Shown: in pieces, positions 8,119 to 17,077 of the stretch
How positions within the stretch are numbered: position 1 is the stretch's first letter
Layout of the letters: each line of letters opens with the position of its first letter
Position numbers and translations under genes: made by a program
Notes under the pieces: model-generated
Databases searched by the model: none
Seen by the model: the letters and a program-made list of their open reading frames with translations, nothing else
What the model was told of the DNA's origin: nothing
Source: Bacteroidia bacterium
Lineage (GTDB): Bacteria > Bacteroidota > Bacteroidia > Flavobacteriales_D > Sanyastnellaceae
Assembly: GCA_030427925.1 (NCBI GenBank)
Contig: JAUICJ010000017.1
Coordinates: 1 to 61,115, forward strand
Length of the DNA: 61,115 nucleotides
Direction of reading: 5' to 3'

Positions 8119-9825
8119 TCAGTCCGCTTGGGTTGCTGCGCGCAACAAGCGAAGCTTTTCTTTGATTTCGTCGATTTCGCGCTTGTCTGCGCGGATGGAC
8201 TTCTCGTACTGCTCCCGGATGGCTTCGGCGCCCTTTCCCGTGAACCGTTCGATGTTCTCTTCGGTCTTTGCGACGCGGCTGCTCAAGCGATCGATTTTTT
8301 CGCGGAGGATGCTTTGTTCGCGGCGAAGCTGATTCGAATCGTTGGAGGCCAAATTCCCGACCCGTTCGCGGTAGTGTTCAATCGAACGTTCGGAGCGCAG
8401 GGCACTCAAGGCGTCGTACTTCTCGTCCATGGCCTTGCGGAACCGGCCCATGATGGCATCCAGGTTTTTCCGCGGCACGTGTCCGATGCCGTTCCATTCG
8501 GTGCTGAATTCTTTGAGCTGGTCAAGGTCCGATTTGCGGTCGCCGGTCAGCTCAAATTGTTCAATGCGATCGATGAGGGCTTCTTTCTCTTTCAAGTTTG
8601 CTGCCTCGGTTTCGTTCCGGTCAGCGAACTGCGCTTTTTTCGCCTTGAAGAAGGCGTCTTGTGCCTTGCGGAACTTGCGCCACAAACGCTGTTCTTCTCC
8701 AGCAGAACACGGCCCCACTTCCTTCCATTGCTTTTGCAATGAGATGAGTTCATCCGTGGTGGCACGCCAATCCGTGCTGTCTTTCAAGGCTTCCGCCCGG
8801 GCGATGAGGGCCTCTTTTTTCTCCCGATTCTCCTTGCCCAACGACTTGAGTTGATCGTAGAACAGCTGCTTGCGCTTGAAAAAGACATCGGCCAAATCGC
8901 GGAAGGTCGTCCACAGTTCCTCGTTCTTCTCCCGGCCTGCAAAACCGCACGCCTTCCACTGCTTTTGCAATTCGAGGATTTTCCCCGTGGCTTCCGACCA
9001 AGCGGGGTGGGAATTTTCCACTTCTTCGGCAACGAGCGCACGCAGGTCCTCGATGAGCGCGGCCTTCTTTTCCGCGGCTTCCGCGTGGGTGGCCCGAATG
9101 CCGTCGTAGTATTCCTTGACGGCGTCGTAAATCGGACGCACCAGACCAAAGAATTCATCGCCGAGCTCCTTGTAGTTTTCGCGCGGGGAAGGCCCCACGT
9201 CGAGCCATTGGCGCTGCAAGTTGCGGGCGGCTTTTTCGCGCTCCATGAGGTCTTCAATGCCCGTCAATTGCTTCGCTTGTTCGAGCAACGCCTCCTTCAG
9301 AGCCAGGTTTTTCTTGAGGTCGTTATCCTGTAACTCCTTGTAGATGTTGATGTTGTAAAAGAAGTCATCCCGCAACCGGTAGTAGGTGTCGTGGATCTCC
9401 TTGTACTTGTCGCCCGGCACATCGCCGACCTGTTCCCATTCTTCGCGAACCGCATGGAAGGCGGCAAAGGCAGCGCCGATGTTCTCTTCCTCTTGGATCG
9501 TTTTCCGCAGCCGATCGAGCATGGCCTCTTTTTTGGCCAAATTCGCTCGCTGTTCTTCGGCAACCTGGTGCCGCCAGGCTTTTTCGCGTTCCTTGAAAGC
9601 CACAACGGCTTCGTCGAACGCTTCTTGTTCCGGTGCCGGAACGTATTCGAACACTTCGTCGGGATCGCGATCTTCGCGCTTGGACCAAGCGTCGCGTTGG
9701 TTGCGGATGTCCTCGTGGTTCATCGCGCGGAAGTCTTCAATGGCACTGCGGACATCCTTGCGGATGGCCTCCAAGTCCTCGTTCTGAAGGAGGTCTTGGA
9801 TACGTTTCAAAATGTCAGACCGCAT
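8119..9825 (-). CDS. DUF349 repeat protein
   Basis: 568 residues from the ATG at 9825, highly charged and helical. Five DUF349 units are visible, each with a W..vG or W..cG core followed by an F or Y near +25: EEWEQVG, RQWLDVG, KQWKACG, KQWKEVG and TEWNGIG, covering roughly residues 125-500. A coiled-coil C-terminus follows. No signal peptide, so cytoplasmic. The family is widespread in Bacteroidetes and its function is not established. A longer frame reaching 10182 overlaps recX and has no family similarity, so I reject that start. The right target duplication of the IS abuts the stop codon. Confidence 0.88.
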   Translation of the reverse strand: MRSDILKRIQDLLQNEDLEAIRKDVRSAIEDFRAMNHEDIRNQRDAWSKREDRDPDEVFEYVPAPEQEAFDEAVVAFKEREKAWRHQVAEEQRANLAKKEAMLDRLRKTIQEEENIGAAFAAFHAVREEWEQVGDVPGDKYKEIHDTYYRLRDDFFYNINIYKELQDNDLKKNLALKEALLEQAKQLTGIEDLMEREKAARNLQRQWLDVGPSPRENYKELGDEFFGLVRPIYDAVKEYYDGIRATHAEAAEKKAALIEDLRALVAEEVENSHPAWSEATGKILELQKQWKACGFAGREKNEELWTTFRDLADVFFKRKQLFYDQLKSLGKENREKKEALIARAEALKDSTDWRATTDELISLQKQWKEVGPCSAGEEQRLWRKFRKAQDAFFKAKKAQFADRNETEAANLKEKEALIDRIEQFELTGDRKSDLDQLKEFSTEWNGIGHVPRKNLDAIMGRFRKAMDEKYDALSALRSERSIEHYRERVGNLASNDSNQLRREQSILREKIDRLSSRVAKTEENIERFTGKGAEAIREQYEKSIRADKREIDEIKEKLRLLRAATQAD

Positions 9826-9907
9826 GAGGGCGGGGTTTTTGGGAATGTTTCGACAAATATCGCAGAAACCCTTGCACGCCCCGTGATTTGGTCCCAATTT
9901 CACTTCG

Positions 9908-10351
9908 ATGAAGGAAAAAGAGGCCGATGCGGCGCGCAAGTGGTGCTCTGCGCAGGAACGCTGTACGCAGGACGTAAGGGAAAGGTTGCGGCGTCGGGGG
10001 GTGGATGCCGAAGAAATCGAGCAGCTCGTGGGGCTGTTGGTCGAGGAGGATTTCCTGAACGAGGACCGGTTCGCCGAGTCGTTCGTTCGGGCGCGCGCTG
10101 AGCACAAGGCGTGGGGTCCTGCGAAAATCCGAGCGGGTTTGCGCGCGAAAGGCGTGGATTCAGCCGCAATTGAACGGGCCATTTCGGCTCAGCGCGAAAC
10201 GGTTTTCAACGAAGGGTTGGAGCGGTTGGTGGCTCGCAGGGTGGGCGAATTGCCCGAAGGCCGCGACCGGGTGGTGCGTTGGTTGGTTGGACGCGGCTTC
10301 GGATTGAGTGAAATTTTCGCGGCGTTGGCGCGCTGGGAACGGTCGGATTGA
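9908..10351 (+). CDS. recX: RecX family regulatory protein
   Basis: Small helical protein (147 residues) of the RecX family, which binds RecA filaments and modulates recombination. The family core is seen: L.RRGVDAEEIEQLV, FLNEDRFAESFVRAR.......GP.KIRAGLRAKGV, and a third three-helix repeat ending GFGLSEIF. The length is usual. It is divergent from the DUF349 gene with 82 bp between them. RecA is not in this window. Confidence 0.9.
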   Translation: MKEKEADAARKWCSAQERCTQDVRERLRRRGVDAEEIEQLVGLLVEEDFLNEDRFAESFVRARAEHKAWGPAKIRAGLRAKGVDSAAIERAISAQRETVFNEGLERLVARRVGELPEGRDRVVRWLVGRGFGLSEIFAALARWERSD

Positions 10352-10378
10352 GGCCGTGGGGCAACGCGCCGCGTTGAG

Positions 10379-10386
10379 TACTTTTG
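10379..10386 (+). promoter_or_regulatory. -7 box TACTTTTG of prfB
   Basis: Exact TAnnTTTG ending 6 nt before the ATG at 10393. It makes the upstream TTG (10384, inside the box) an impossible start. Confidence 0.65.
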
Positions 10387-10392
10387 CAGGGC

Positions 10393-11499
10393 ATGATCAC
10401 CTTGGACCACATCAACGGCTTGCGCAGCCGCGTCAAAGACCTGAAGGGCTATTTGGCAATCGAATCGAAAATGATGGAGATTGCCGAAGAGGAGAAACAC
10501 ACCCAGGACCCGGAGTTTTGGAACGATCCGAAGCAGGCCGAGTCGGTGATGCGGCGCATCCGAACGCTTAAAACGTGGACGGAAAGCTATTCAGCGTGCG
10601 AGTCCGCTGTTGAGGACGCCGCCGTCCTTCTCGAATTCGTGAAAGCCGGCGAGGCGGAAGAGTCCGAAGTGGATGAGGCGTTCAAGGTCGCGATGGCTGC
10701 AGTGGACGAGTTGGAATTCAAGAACATGCTGAGTGCGGAGGAGGACAACCTCAACGCCGTCATGCAGATCACCTCGGGAGCGGGAGGGACGGAAAGCTGC
10801 GACTGGGCTGCAATGCTTATGCGGATGTACCGCATGTACGGCGATCGCGCGGGCTTCAAAGTCAAGGAGTTGGACTTGCAGGACGGCGACGTGGCCGGCA
10901 TCAAGCAGGTCACGTTGGAGTTCGAGGGGCCGTTTGCCTTCGGGATGCTCAAGGGGGAGAATGGGGTTCACCGTTTGGTCCGCATCAGCCCCTTCGACAG
11001 CCAGGCCCGCCGCCACACTTCCTTCGTTTCCGTCTACGTCTACCCGTTGGTGGATGACAGCATCGAAATCGAGGTGAACCCATCGGACATCACGTGGGAA
11101 ACCTTCCGTTCAGGCGGCGCCGGAGGCCAAAACGTGAACAAGGTGGAAACCGGCGTTCGCCTGCGTCACGCCCCCACCGGCATCATCATCGACAACACGG
11201 AAACCCGCTCCCAGCTGGGCAACAAGGAGAAGGCGATGCAGCTGTTGAAAAGCCAGCTCTTCGAAATGGAGCTCGCCAAGCGGAACGAGGCGCGCGCGGA
11301 AATCGAGGCGGGCAAGAAGAAGATCGAATGGGGCTCCCAAATCCGCTCCTACGTCATGCAGCCGTACAAGATGGTGAAAGACGTCCGCACGAACCACGAA
11401 ACCAGCAACGTGGACGCCGTCATGAACGGCGAGATCGAGGGCTTCCTGAAGGCCTTCCTCATGCAGGCGGGCAAGGGCGCTGCTGCGGAGCAAGATTGA
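10393..11499 (+). CDS. prfB: Peptide chain release factor 2
   Basis: Terminates translation at UGA and UAA. 368 residues, with the RF2 recognition tripeptide in [14 protein letters not shown] and the catalytic GGQ in [11 protein letters not shown]. The frame is continuous: around LKGYLAIES, where many bacteria place the programmed +1 frameshift (LRGYL then an in-frame UGA), the sequence reads straight through with no stop. The autoregulatory frameshift therefore appears absent. The start is set by the -7 box. Confidence 0.97.
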   Translation: MITLDHINGLRSRVKDLKGYLAIESKMMEIAEEEKHTQDPEFWNDPKQAESVMRRIRTLKTWTESYSACESAVEDAAVLLEFVKAGEAEESEVDEAFKVAMAAVDELEFKNMLSAEEDNLNAVMQITSGAGGTESCDWAAMLMRMYRMYGDRAGFKVKELDLQDGDVAGIKQVTLEFEGPFAFGMLKGENGVHRLVRISPFDSQARRHTSFVSVYVYPLVDDSIEIEVNPSDITWETFRSGGAGGQNVNKVETGVRLRHAPTGIIIDNTETRSQLGNKEKAMQLLKSQLFEMELAKRNEARAEIEAGKKKIEWGSQIRSYVMQPYKMVKDVRTNHETSNVDAVMNGEIEGFLKAFLMQAGKGAAAEQD

Positions 11500-11516
11500 A
11501 TTGAAACCAACGCGAT

Positions 11517-12911
11517 ATGAATTCATTTCGAATTGAAAAGGACACCATTGGCGAAGTCCAGGTGCCCGCTGACGTCTACTGGGGAGCCCAAACGGAGCGA
11601 TCACGCAACAACTTCCGCATCGGGCCTGCGGGCTCCATGCCGATGGAAATCGTTCGGGCGTTTGCGTACCTGAAGAAGGCCGCGGCGATGACCAATGCCG
11701 ACCTCGGGGTGCTCGACCCTGCAAAGCGCGACTTGATTGCCGCTGCGTGCGATGAGGTTTTGGAAGGGAAGCTGGATGACCAGTTTCCGTTGGTGGTTTG
11801 GCAAACGGGATCAGGGACCCAGTCGAACATGAACGTCAACGAGGTGGTGGCGAACCGAGCGCACGTACTGGCCGGTGGTAAGTTGGGCGAAGGCGACCGC
11901 CCGGTGCATCCGAACGACGACGTGAACAAATCGCAGTCTTCCAACGACACGTACCCCACGGCGATGCACATTGCTGCGTACTCGCGCATCGTGGAAACCA
12001 CCTTGCCGGGCGTGCAGCGGCTGCGCGATGCCCTCGCGGCGAAGGCGGAGGCGTTTGCGGACGTGGTGAAAATCGGGCGCACGCACCTGATGGACGCAAC
12101 GCCGCTGACGCTCGGTCAGGAATTCTCGGGCTACGTGGCCCAATTGGATCACGGCATGCGCGCCCTGCGCAACACGTTGTCCCATTTGTCAGAGCTCGCC
12201 TTGGGCGGAACGGCTGTGGGCACGGGCATCAACACGCCGGCGGGATACTCCGAACGAGTCGCGGAGCACATCGCGGCGTTGACGGGGCATCCGTTTGTCA
12301 CCGCAGCGAACAAGTTCGAAGCCCTCGCCGCCCACGATGCGGTGGTGGAGTCGCACGGGGCGCTCAAGCAGTTGGCCGTTTCCTTGAACAAGATCGCGAA
12401 CGACATCCGGATGATGGCCTCAGGACCGCGTTCCGGCATCGGTGAACTGCTCATCCCCGCGAACGAACCCGGTTCTTCGATCATGCCAGGCAAGGTCAAC
12501 CCGACCCAAGCTGAAGCCATGACGATGGTGTGTGCCCAAGTCATGGGCAACGACGTCGCCATCACCGTTGGCGGCACCCAAGGCCACTACGAGCTCAACG
12601 TATTCAAGCCGATGATGGCGCGGAACATCCTCGAATCGGCTCAGCTGCTCGGCGACGCGTGCGTTTCGTTTGCAGAACATTGCGTGGACGGCATCGAGCC
12701 CAACCACGCCCGCATCAACGAGCTCGTGGAAAACAGCCTCATGCTGGTCACGGCCTTGAACACGAAAATCGGCTACTACAAGGCCGCGGAGATTGCGAAC
12801 AAGGCGCACACCGAAGGCACGTCCTTGCGCGCTGCGGCTTTGGCGACTGGCTACTTGACGGCTGAGGAATACGATGCGTGGGTGGTGCCCGCGGACATGA
12901 CGGGGAGATGA
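11517..12911 (+). CDS. fumC: Fumarate hydratase, class II
   Basis: Interconverts fumarate and malate in the TCA cycle. 464 residues, the usual length of the oxygen-stable, iron-free class. Seen are [10 protein letters not shown] at about residue 100, the [14 protein letters not shown] loop, [16 protein letters not shown] and the superfamily signature [11 protein letters not shown] at about 320. It begins 17 bp after prfB, so cotranscription is likely, and it ends at a strong terminator. Confidence 0.98.
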   Translation: MNSFRIEKDTIGEVQVPADVYWGAQTERSRNNFRIGPAGSMPMEIVRAFAYLKKAAAMTNADLGVLDPAKRDLIAAACDEVLEGKLDDQFPLVVWQTGSGTQSNMNVNEVVANRAHVLAGGKLGEGDRPVHPNDDVNKSQSSNDTYPTAMHIAAYSRIVETTLPGVQRLRDALAAKAEAFADVVKIGRTHLMDATPLTLGQEFSGYVAQLDHGMRALRNTLSHLSELALGGTAVGTGINTPAGYSERVAEHIAALTGHPFVTAANKFEALAAHDAVVESHGALKQLAVSLNKIANDIRMMASGPRSGIGELLIPANEPGSSIMPGKVNPTQAEAMTMVCAQVMGNDVAITVGGTQGHYELNVFKPMMARNILESAQLLGDACVSFAEHCVDGIEPNHARINELVENSLMLVTALNTKIGYYKAAEIANKAHTEGTSLRAAALATGYLTAEEYDAWVVPADMTGR

Positions 12912-12928
12912 ACCTTCAGGTCTGAATG

Positions 12929-12963
12929 AAAAAAGGCCGGGTCCCTGAGGGCCCGGCCTTTTT
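12929..12963 (+). terminator. Bidirectional terminator after fumC
   Basis: GGCCGGG(t)CCC pairs with GGGCCCGGCC around a TGA loop, flanked by six A on the left and five T on the right. It lies between convergent genes and can serve both. Confidence 0.92.
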
Positions 12964-12983
12964 CGTGCCTGGGGTTCAAGGCC

Positions 12984-14198
12984 TCACTCGACCCACAACA
13001 GCCGGGCTTGGGTGCCTCGATTCGTTTTGAACTGAACCACATAGTGCCCCGGCGCCCAGCCGCTCACGTCGAGCTGTCCGCGTGCGGTGTTCAGGCCTTC
13101 GAAGGCGGCGACGCGAGCGCCCAGCAGGTTGAACGCTTCAACACCGGCCACGGTGATGCCTGCAGGAGCCGACCACTGAACCGCTCCCCCCACGGCGGGG
13201 TTGGGGAACAGGACGGGCGCCTCGAATTCACTGGATTCGGAAACGCCCACCGCGTTGCCGTTTGCGTACACATTGATGGTGAAGCCCTCCAAGAAGTTCA
13301 CGATTCCCGACTCGTCGACGGATAAGGTGTCGCAGAATTGGGCCGTACAGGCGAGCGAATCGTTCCAAATCGCGGTGACGCAAAGCAGGTACGGTCCGTT
13401 TCCATTGTACGTGTGCGAGGGCGTCATTTCCTGGCTGTATCCTTCGTCGCCGAAGTCCCACAGGTAGCTGTCGGCGTCGTCGCCTTGGGTGAGCCAAACG
13501 TCCACGGATCCCGGCACGGGCCCGCCAGCGGGAGACAGGGTTTGGCCATACTCAAACGCAATGGAACACTCCGGATCCACGCCGCCACCCGACGTCAAAT
13601 CGACGGTGATGCAATCCGTCCACGTTCCACACGTAGCAGAAATCAATTCCACGCACACCACGTTCACCGTCTCTGCGTCGAAAAACCAACCCGGGCTCGT
13701 CGCTCCCATGTCCCCGGTGACGGCGCCGTTGATGGACCACCACACCTCCGCATCCTCCGGGACGTTGGAAACCATGTACTGGTAGGACCCCGCGAACGTC
13801 AAGCCCCCGTCGAGCACGAAGGTGCAATCTGTTCCTCCCGTCGTATCGCCCGAGCAATAAATCCCGGTCAGCACGACCGGCCCCAGTCCGCCGATGGCGT
13901 TCACCGAATACGGGGTCTCCAGCGTGACCCAGAGGGAGTCACAGTCCATGTACGATGCCGCCAAGAGGCCCTGCATCGTCCCCGCGGGCAAATCCAAAAC
14001 CGTGGAGGCCACGCCGTTGGCATCGGTCACGGCCGAACCCGAAATCGCCGCGCCTGCAGCCTGCGTTGAAAAATCGACTTGCACCCCTTGTACCGGTCCA
14101 AATGCATCCAACAGGTACATGGAAACGTCCAAGGGCGTTTGCGCGACTGCTTGCCAAGCCAAGCCAAGGCCGAGGGCGAAAAGGGAAAGGTGTTTCAT
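12984..14198 (-). CDS. Secreted PKD-domain protein with type IX sorting tail
   Basis: 404 residues. The signal peptide starts at ATG 14198 (MKHLSLFALGLG, ending AVAQ); a longer frame adds 22 unrelated residues upstream. A first Ig-like domain (about 22-110) is followed by Cys-containing segments. A PKD domain with the hallmark WDFGDEG and SHTYNGNGPY lies at about 245-310. The last approximately 75 residues begin LFPNPAVGG and end in a VQFK-type strand, a type A T9SS sorting domain. It is therefore predicted to cross the outer membrane by T9SS and be released or anchored. Ligand and role are unknown. Confidence 0.85.
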   Translation of the reverse strand: MKHLSLFALGLGLAWQAVAQTPLDVSMYLLDAFGPVQGVQVDFSTQAAGAAISGSAVTDANGVASTVLDLPAGTMQGLLAASYMDCDSLWVTLETPYSVNAIGGLGPVVLTGIYCSGDTTGGTDCTFVLDGGLTFAGSYQYMVSNVPEDAEVWWSINGAVTGDMGATSPGWFFDAETVNVVCVELISATCGTWTDCITVDLTSGGGVDPECSIAFEYGQTLSPAGGPVPGSVDVWLTQGDDADSYLWDFGDEGYSQEMTPSHTYNGNGPYLLCVTAIWNDSLACTAQFCDTLSVDESGIVNFLEGFTINVYANGNAVGVSESSEFEAPVLFPNPAVGGAVQWSAPAGITVAGVEAFNLLGARVAAFEGLNTARGQLDVSGWAPGHYVVQFKTNRGTQARLLWVE

Positions 14199-14260
14199 TT
14201 GAAATGGGTTGAATGGTGTCCGTTCAAGACGCCGAAAACCCATCAAACGTTGCAATCGAC

Positions 14261-15373
14261 TCAAACAAGCGGCTCGCCGCGCTCAACTTTCAGGGCGGTA
14301 ACGAGGGATTTGACCCATTGTTCCTCGGATTTGGGACAGATCAACAACGCGTCCTCCGTGTCCACCACGATGAATCCCTCCAGCCCCCGAATGGCTACGA
14401 GCTTCTTTGAGGCCCCATCCGCCACGATGACGTTGCCCGCCGATTCGATTGCCTGCAAGTCCACGTTCGCCGTTCCGTTCGCCGCTTCATCGTGTCCGAG
14501 TTTCTCGTACAACGACGCCCACGTGCCGAGGTCGCTCCAGCCGAAATCGCTGAGCACCACAGAGACGTTCGGCGCCTTTTCCATGATGCCGTAGTCGATG
14601 GAGATGTTCTCGCAATCGCCATAAATCTCTGCGATCGCTTGCCCCTCATTCGGTGTAGCGAAAGCCTCTGCCCGCTCCGTGAAGAGGGCTTGCATGTCCG
14701 GCAAATGCGCCTCGAACGCCGCCGTGATGTTCGCCAAGCTCCAGATGAAGATGCCCGAATTCCAATAGAAATCGCCCGAATCGATGAATTCCTCCGCGAT
14801 TTTCAGGCTCGGCTTTTCCGTGAAGGTGCGGACCCTGCGGATGCGCTCGTTGATGCCCTGTTCGGCTTCTTCGAACTGGATGTAGCCGTAGCCGGTGTCG
14901 GGGCGCGAGGGCCGGATGCCCAGGGTCACGAGTTGTTGAGTGGAACGGGTTTGGTTCAAGGCCAAATCCATCGTCTCCAAAAACCCCGCCTCGTCCAAAA
15001 TCAAGTGATCGGCCGGCGCCACCACCAGCGCCGCCTCCGCTGCGTGCGCCCCCGCCTTCGCCGCCACCCAGTGGTTCGCGTACGCAATGCACGGCGCGGT
15101 GTTCCGCATGAACGGCTCGCACAGCACGTTCTCGGTCGGCAAGTCCGGCAAGTGCTCGCTCACCTGCGCCCGGTACCGCTCCTGCGTCACCACCAAAATG
15201 CGCTCGGCTGGAATCCGCTGATTCAATCGGTCGTACGTCATCCGAATGAGCGACCTCCCCGTGCCCAAGATGTCGAGGAATTGCTTCGGCCGCGCAGAAC
15301 GGGACATCGGCCAAAACCGCGTGCCCACCCCTCCGGCCATGATGACGGCGTACGTGTGTTGAGAACTCTCCAT
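14261..15373 (-). CDS. manC: Mannose-1-phosphate guanylyltransferase
   Basis: Makes GDP-mannose from GTP and mannose-1-phosphate for surface polysaccharides. 370 residues with the nucleotidyltransferase signature GGVGTRFWPMSR..RPKQF at about residues 14-31, EPFMRNTAPCI, VAPADHLI, TGYGYI, FTEKP and NSGIFIW. The isomerase (cupin) half found in ManC/AlgA bifunctional enzymes is absent, so this is the single-function form. ATG 15373 is four nucleotides after a -7 box. Confidence 0.95.
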   Translation of the reverse strand: MESSQHTYAVIMAGGVGTRFWPMSRSARPKQFLDILGTGRSLIRMTYDRLNQRIPAERILVVTQERYRAQVSEHLPDLPTENVLCEPFMRNTAPCIAYANHWVAAKAGAHAAEAALVVAPADHLILDEAGFLETMDLALNQTRSTQQLVTLGIRPSRPDTGYGYIQFEEAEQGINERIRRVRTFTEKPSLKIAEEFIDSGDFYWNSGIFIWSLANITAAFEAHLPDMQALFTERAEAFATPNEGQAIAEIYGDCENISIDYGIMEKAPNVSVVLSDFGWSDLGTWASLYEKLGHDEAANGTANVDLQAIESAGNVIVADGASKKLVAIRGLEGFIVVDTEDALLICPKSEEQWVKSLVTALKVERGEPLV

Positions 15374-15377
15374 GTTT

Positions 15378-15385
15378 CAAAGGTA
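15378..15385 (-). promoter_or_regulatory. -7 box TACCTTTG of manC
   Basis: Exact TAnnTTTG on the minus strand with the spacer AAAC before the manC ATG. Confidence 0.65.
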
Positions 15386-15399
15386 CGGCGCGCTTTGCG

Positions 15400-15528
15400 T
15401 CAGGGTTGCCGGTAGGAGGGGCAATCGCAACCTCGGGTGCGTTTTTGGTTCGCACATCCGCTGGTCAGGGTGCCCAAAACGAAGAGCGCCAGCACCGCCC
15501 AAATCCCGGCTGTTGGAAATCGCTTCAT
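15400..15528 (-). CDS. Small Cys-containing lipoprotein (42 residues)
   Basis: Too short for routine gene lists. It starts at ATG 15528 with MKRFPTAG, followed by a hydrophobic stretch (about residues 9-20) and a lipobox LTSGC with the lipidated Cys at 25. The mature part is only 18 residues, contains several basic residues (NQKRTR) and CDCPSY near its end, and stops with TGA at 15400. A -7-like box lies 5 nt before the ATG and the codons look normal for the genome, so I think it is real. Tiny lipoproteins with a CxCP end occur in Bacteroidetes, but I know no function for them. It sits between manC (same strand, 26 bp) and a divergent permease gene. Confidence 0.65.
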   Translation of the reverse strand: MKRFPTAGIWAVLALFVLGTLTSGCANQKRTRGCDCPSYRQP

Positions 15529-15533
15529 GTCCG

Positions 15534-15567
15534 TGAAGGTACAGCAATCGCTTCGGATGTACCTTCG
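15534..15567. promoter_or_regulatory. Back-to-back -7 boxes, small lipoprotein and MlaE-like genes
   Basis: TACCTTCA on the minus strand (15534-15541) ends 5 nt before the lipoprotein ATG. TACCTTCG on the plus strand (15560-15567) ends 4 nt before the permease ATG at 15572. The two transcription units face away from each other with overlapping control regions. Confidence 0.6.
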
Positions 15568-15571
15568 TGGC

Positions 15572-16309
15572 ATGCGGTGGATTTTTCACATGGGTCGGTA
15601 CGTGGATTTGTTGCGGTTGACCTTTCGGATGCCGGAGCGCGGGCGCGTTTTTCGCCGTTCGTTCCTCGCGGAGTTGGAGGCCATCGGCACGCAGTCCATC
15701 GGCATTGTGGCGCTGTTGTCGGTGTTCATGGGCGCCGTCATTTGCATCCAAACCGCGCACCAAGTTTCCGGCTGGATCCCCGTGTACACCATCGGCTTCA
15801 CCGTCCGCCAAAGCATGATCCTCGAGTTCTCACCGACGCTCATTCCGGTCATCCTCGCGGGCAAGGTCGGTTCGAACATCGCGTCGCAGCTCGGCTCGAT
15901 GCGCGTGGGCGAACAGGTCGACGCCTTGGAAATCATGGGCATCAACAGCGCGGGCTTCCTCATCCTCCCGAAAATCCTCGCGGGCGTCCTCATCATCCCT
16001 TTCCTGGTCATTTTGAGCATGGCCCTCGGCATCGGGTCGGGCGCTTGGGTCGGCGTGACCACGGGCGTGAGCAGTTTCGCAGACTTCCTGTACGGCATGC
16101 GCATCGACTTCAAGCAGTTCGATGTCGTGTATGCGCTGTCGAAGACGACGGTGTTCGGGTTCATCATGACGAGCGTTTCGGCGTACCACGGGTACTATGC
16201 TTCGGGCGGGGCGTTGGAAGTGGGGCGGGCGAGCACGCGGGCGGTGGTCTGGAGCGTGGTCCTCATCATGGTGGCGAATTTGGTCATCACCCAATTGGCA
16301 TTGAATTGA
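15572..16309 (+). CDS. MlaE-family ABC transporter permease
   Basis: Inner-membrane permease of the MlaE / Ttg2B family, which moves phospholipid between membranes with an ATPase and an MCE protein. 245 residues with about five hydrophobic segments and the family core ILEFSPTLIPVILAGKVGSNIASQLG..RV.EQ.DALE.MG. ATG 15572 (MRWIFHM) is chosen because a -7 box ends 4 nt before it. An in-frame ATG at 15527 lies inside the divergent promoter and would overlap the lipoprotein gene. It overlaps the ATPase gene by TTGA. The usual MlaD partner is not adjacent. Confidence 0.9.
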   Translation: MRWIFHMGRYVDLLRLTFRMPERGRVFRRSFLAELEAIGTQSIGIVALLSVFMGAVICIQTAHQVSGWIPVYTIGFTVRQSMILEFSPTLIPVILAGKVGSNIASQLGSMRVGEQVDALEIMGINSAGFLILPKILAGVLIIPFLVILSMALGIGSGAWVGVTTGVSSFADFLYGMRIDFKQFDVVYALSKTTVFGFIMTSVSAYHGYYASGGALEVGRASTRAVVWSVVLIMVANLVITQLALN

Positions 16310-17058
16310 TTGAACTTCGCGACATCCACAAATCCTTCGGGACGCACAACGTGCTGAAAGGCGTTTCGGCTCGCTTCGAGCCGGGCAAGGTGAACTTTGT
16401 CATCGGCCGAAGTGGAAGCGGCAAATCCGTGATGACGAAGTGCACAGTGGGCCTCATCGAGCCGGATCGCGGTTCGGTGCACTTCGATGGGCGCAATTTC
16501 ACGGCCATGAGCGGCAAAGAGCGGAAGGCGGTGCGGCAGGAAATCGGCATGCTGTTTCAGGGCTCAGCGCTGTTCGACTCCATGACGGTGCTCGAGAACG
16601 TGATGTTCCCGTTGCGGATGTTCAGCGGGGCTTCGGAGGAGGAGAACCGCGCGCGTGCGGAGGAGTGTTTGCGGCGGGTGCAGCTCGAGGGCGCCGAGGA
16701 CCGCTACCCCGCGGAGGTGTCTGGGGGGATGCAGAAGCGGGTGGGCATCGCGCGGGCGATTGCCATGAATCCGAAGTACCTCTTTTGCGATGAGCCCAAT
16801 TCGGGTTTGGATCCCCAAACTGCCATCGTCATCGACGACCTCATTCAGGACATCACGACGGAGTTCGGCATGACGACGGTGGTGGTTTCACACGACATGA
16901 ACAGCGTGATGCAGGCCAGCGATTCGATTCACTTCGTGCACGAGGGGCGGATTTTGTGGCACGGTGATCGGGATGCCTTGATGGCGGGCGGGCCAAATGA
17001 GTTGGAGGACTTCGTGTTCGCTTCGGAGTTGATGAAGCGGGTGCGCGGGCGCGGCTGA
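16306..17058 (+). CDS. MlaF-like ABC transporter ATPase
   Basis: ATPase partner of the preceding permease, 250 residues from a TTG start that overlaps the permease stop (TTGA). Walker A is GRSGSGKS at about residue 32, the Q-loop is LFQGSALFDSMTV, the signature is VSGGMQKRVGIARAI, Walker B is YLFCDEPNSGLDP, and the switch His is in VVSHDM. The LFQ.GALFDSMTV-type Q-loop is typical of MlaF-like importers of lipid. An open frame that reaches back to 15406 is artificial, because its first 300 codons shadow the permease gene. Confidence 0.93.
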   Translation: MIELRDIHKSFGTHNVLKGVSARFEPGKVNFVIGRSGSGKSVMTKCTVGLIEPDRGSVHFDGRNFTAMSGKERKAVRQEIGMLFQGSALFDSMTVLENVMFPLRMFSGASEEENRARAEECLRRVQLEGAEDRYPAEVSGGMQKRVGIARAIAMNPKYLFCDEPNSGLDPQTAIVIDDLIQDITTEFGMTTVVVSHDMNSVMQASDSIHFVHEGRILWHGDRDALMAGGPNELEDFVFASELMKRVRGRG

Positions 17059-17065
17059 AGTTCCT

Positions 17066-17073
17066 TAGTTTCG
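17066..17073 (+). promoter_or_regulatory. -7 box TAGTTTCG of the nitroreductase gene
   Basis: TAnnTTCG followed by GGGC and the ATG at 17078. The arrangement is almost identical to that before holB at 37228. Confidence 0.55.
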
Positions 17074-17077
17074 GGGC

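Noticed and set aside
9826-10182. N-terminal extension of the DUF349 protein
   Set aside because: It overlaps recX almost entirely and lacks the helical charge pattern of the family.
15406-16305. Long frame leading into the ABC ATPase that suggests a permease-ATPase fusion
   Set aside because: The permease is encoded in another frame of the same strand; the apparent N-terminal half is a shadow.
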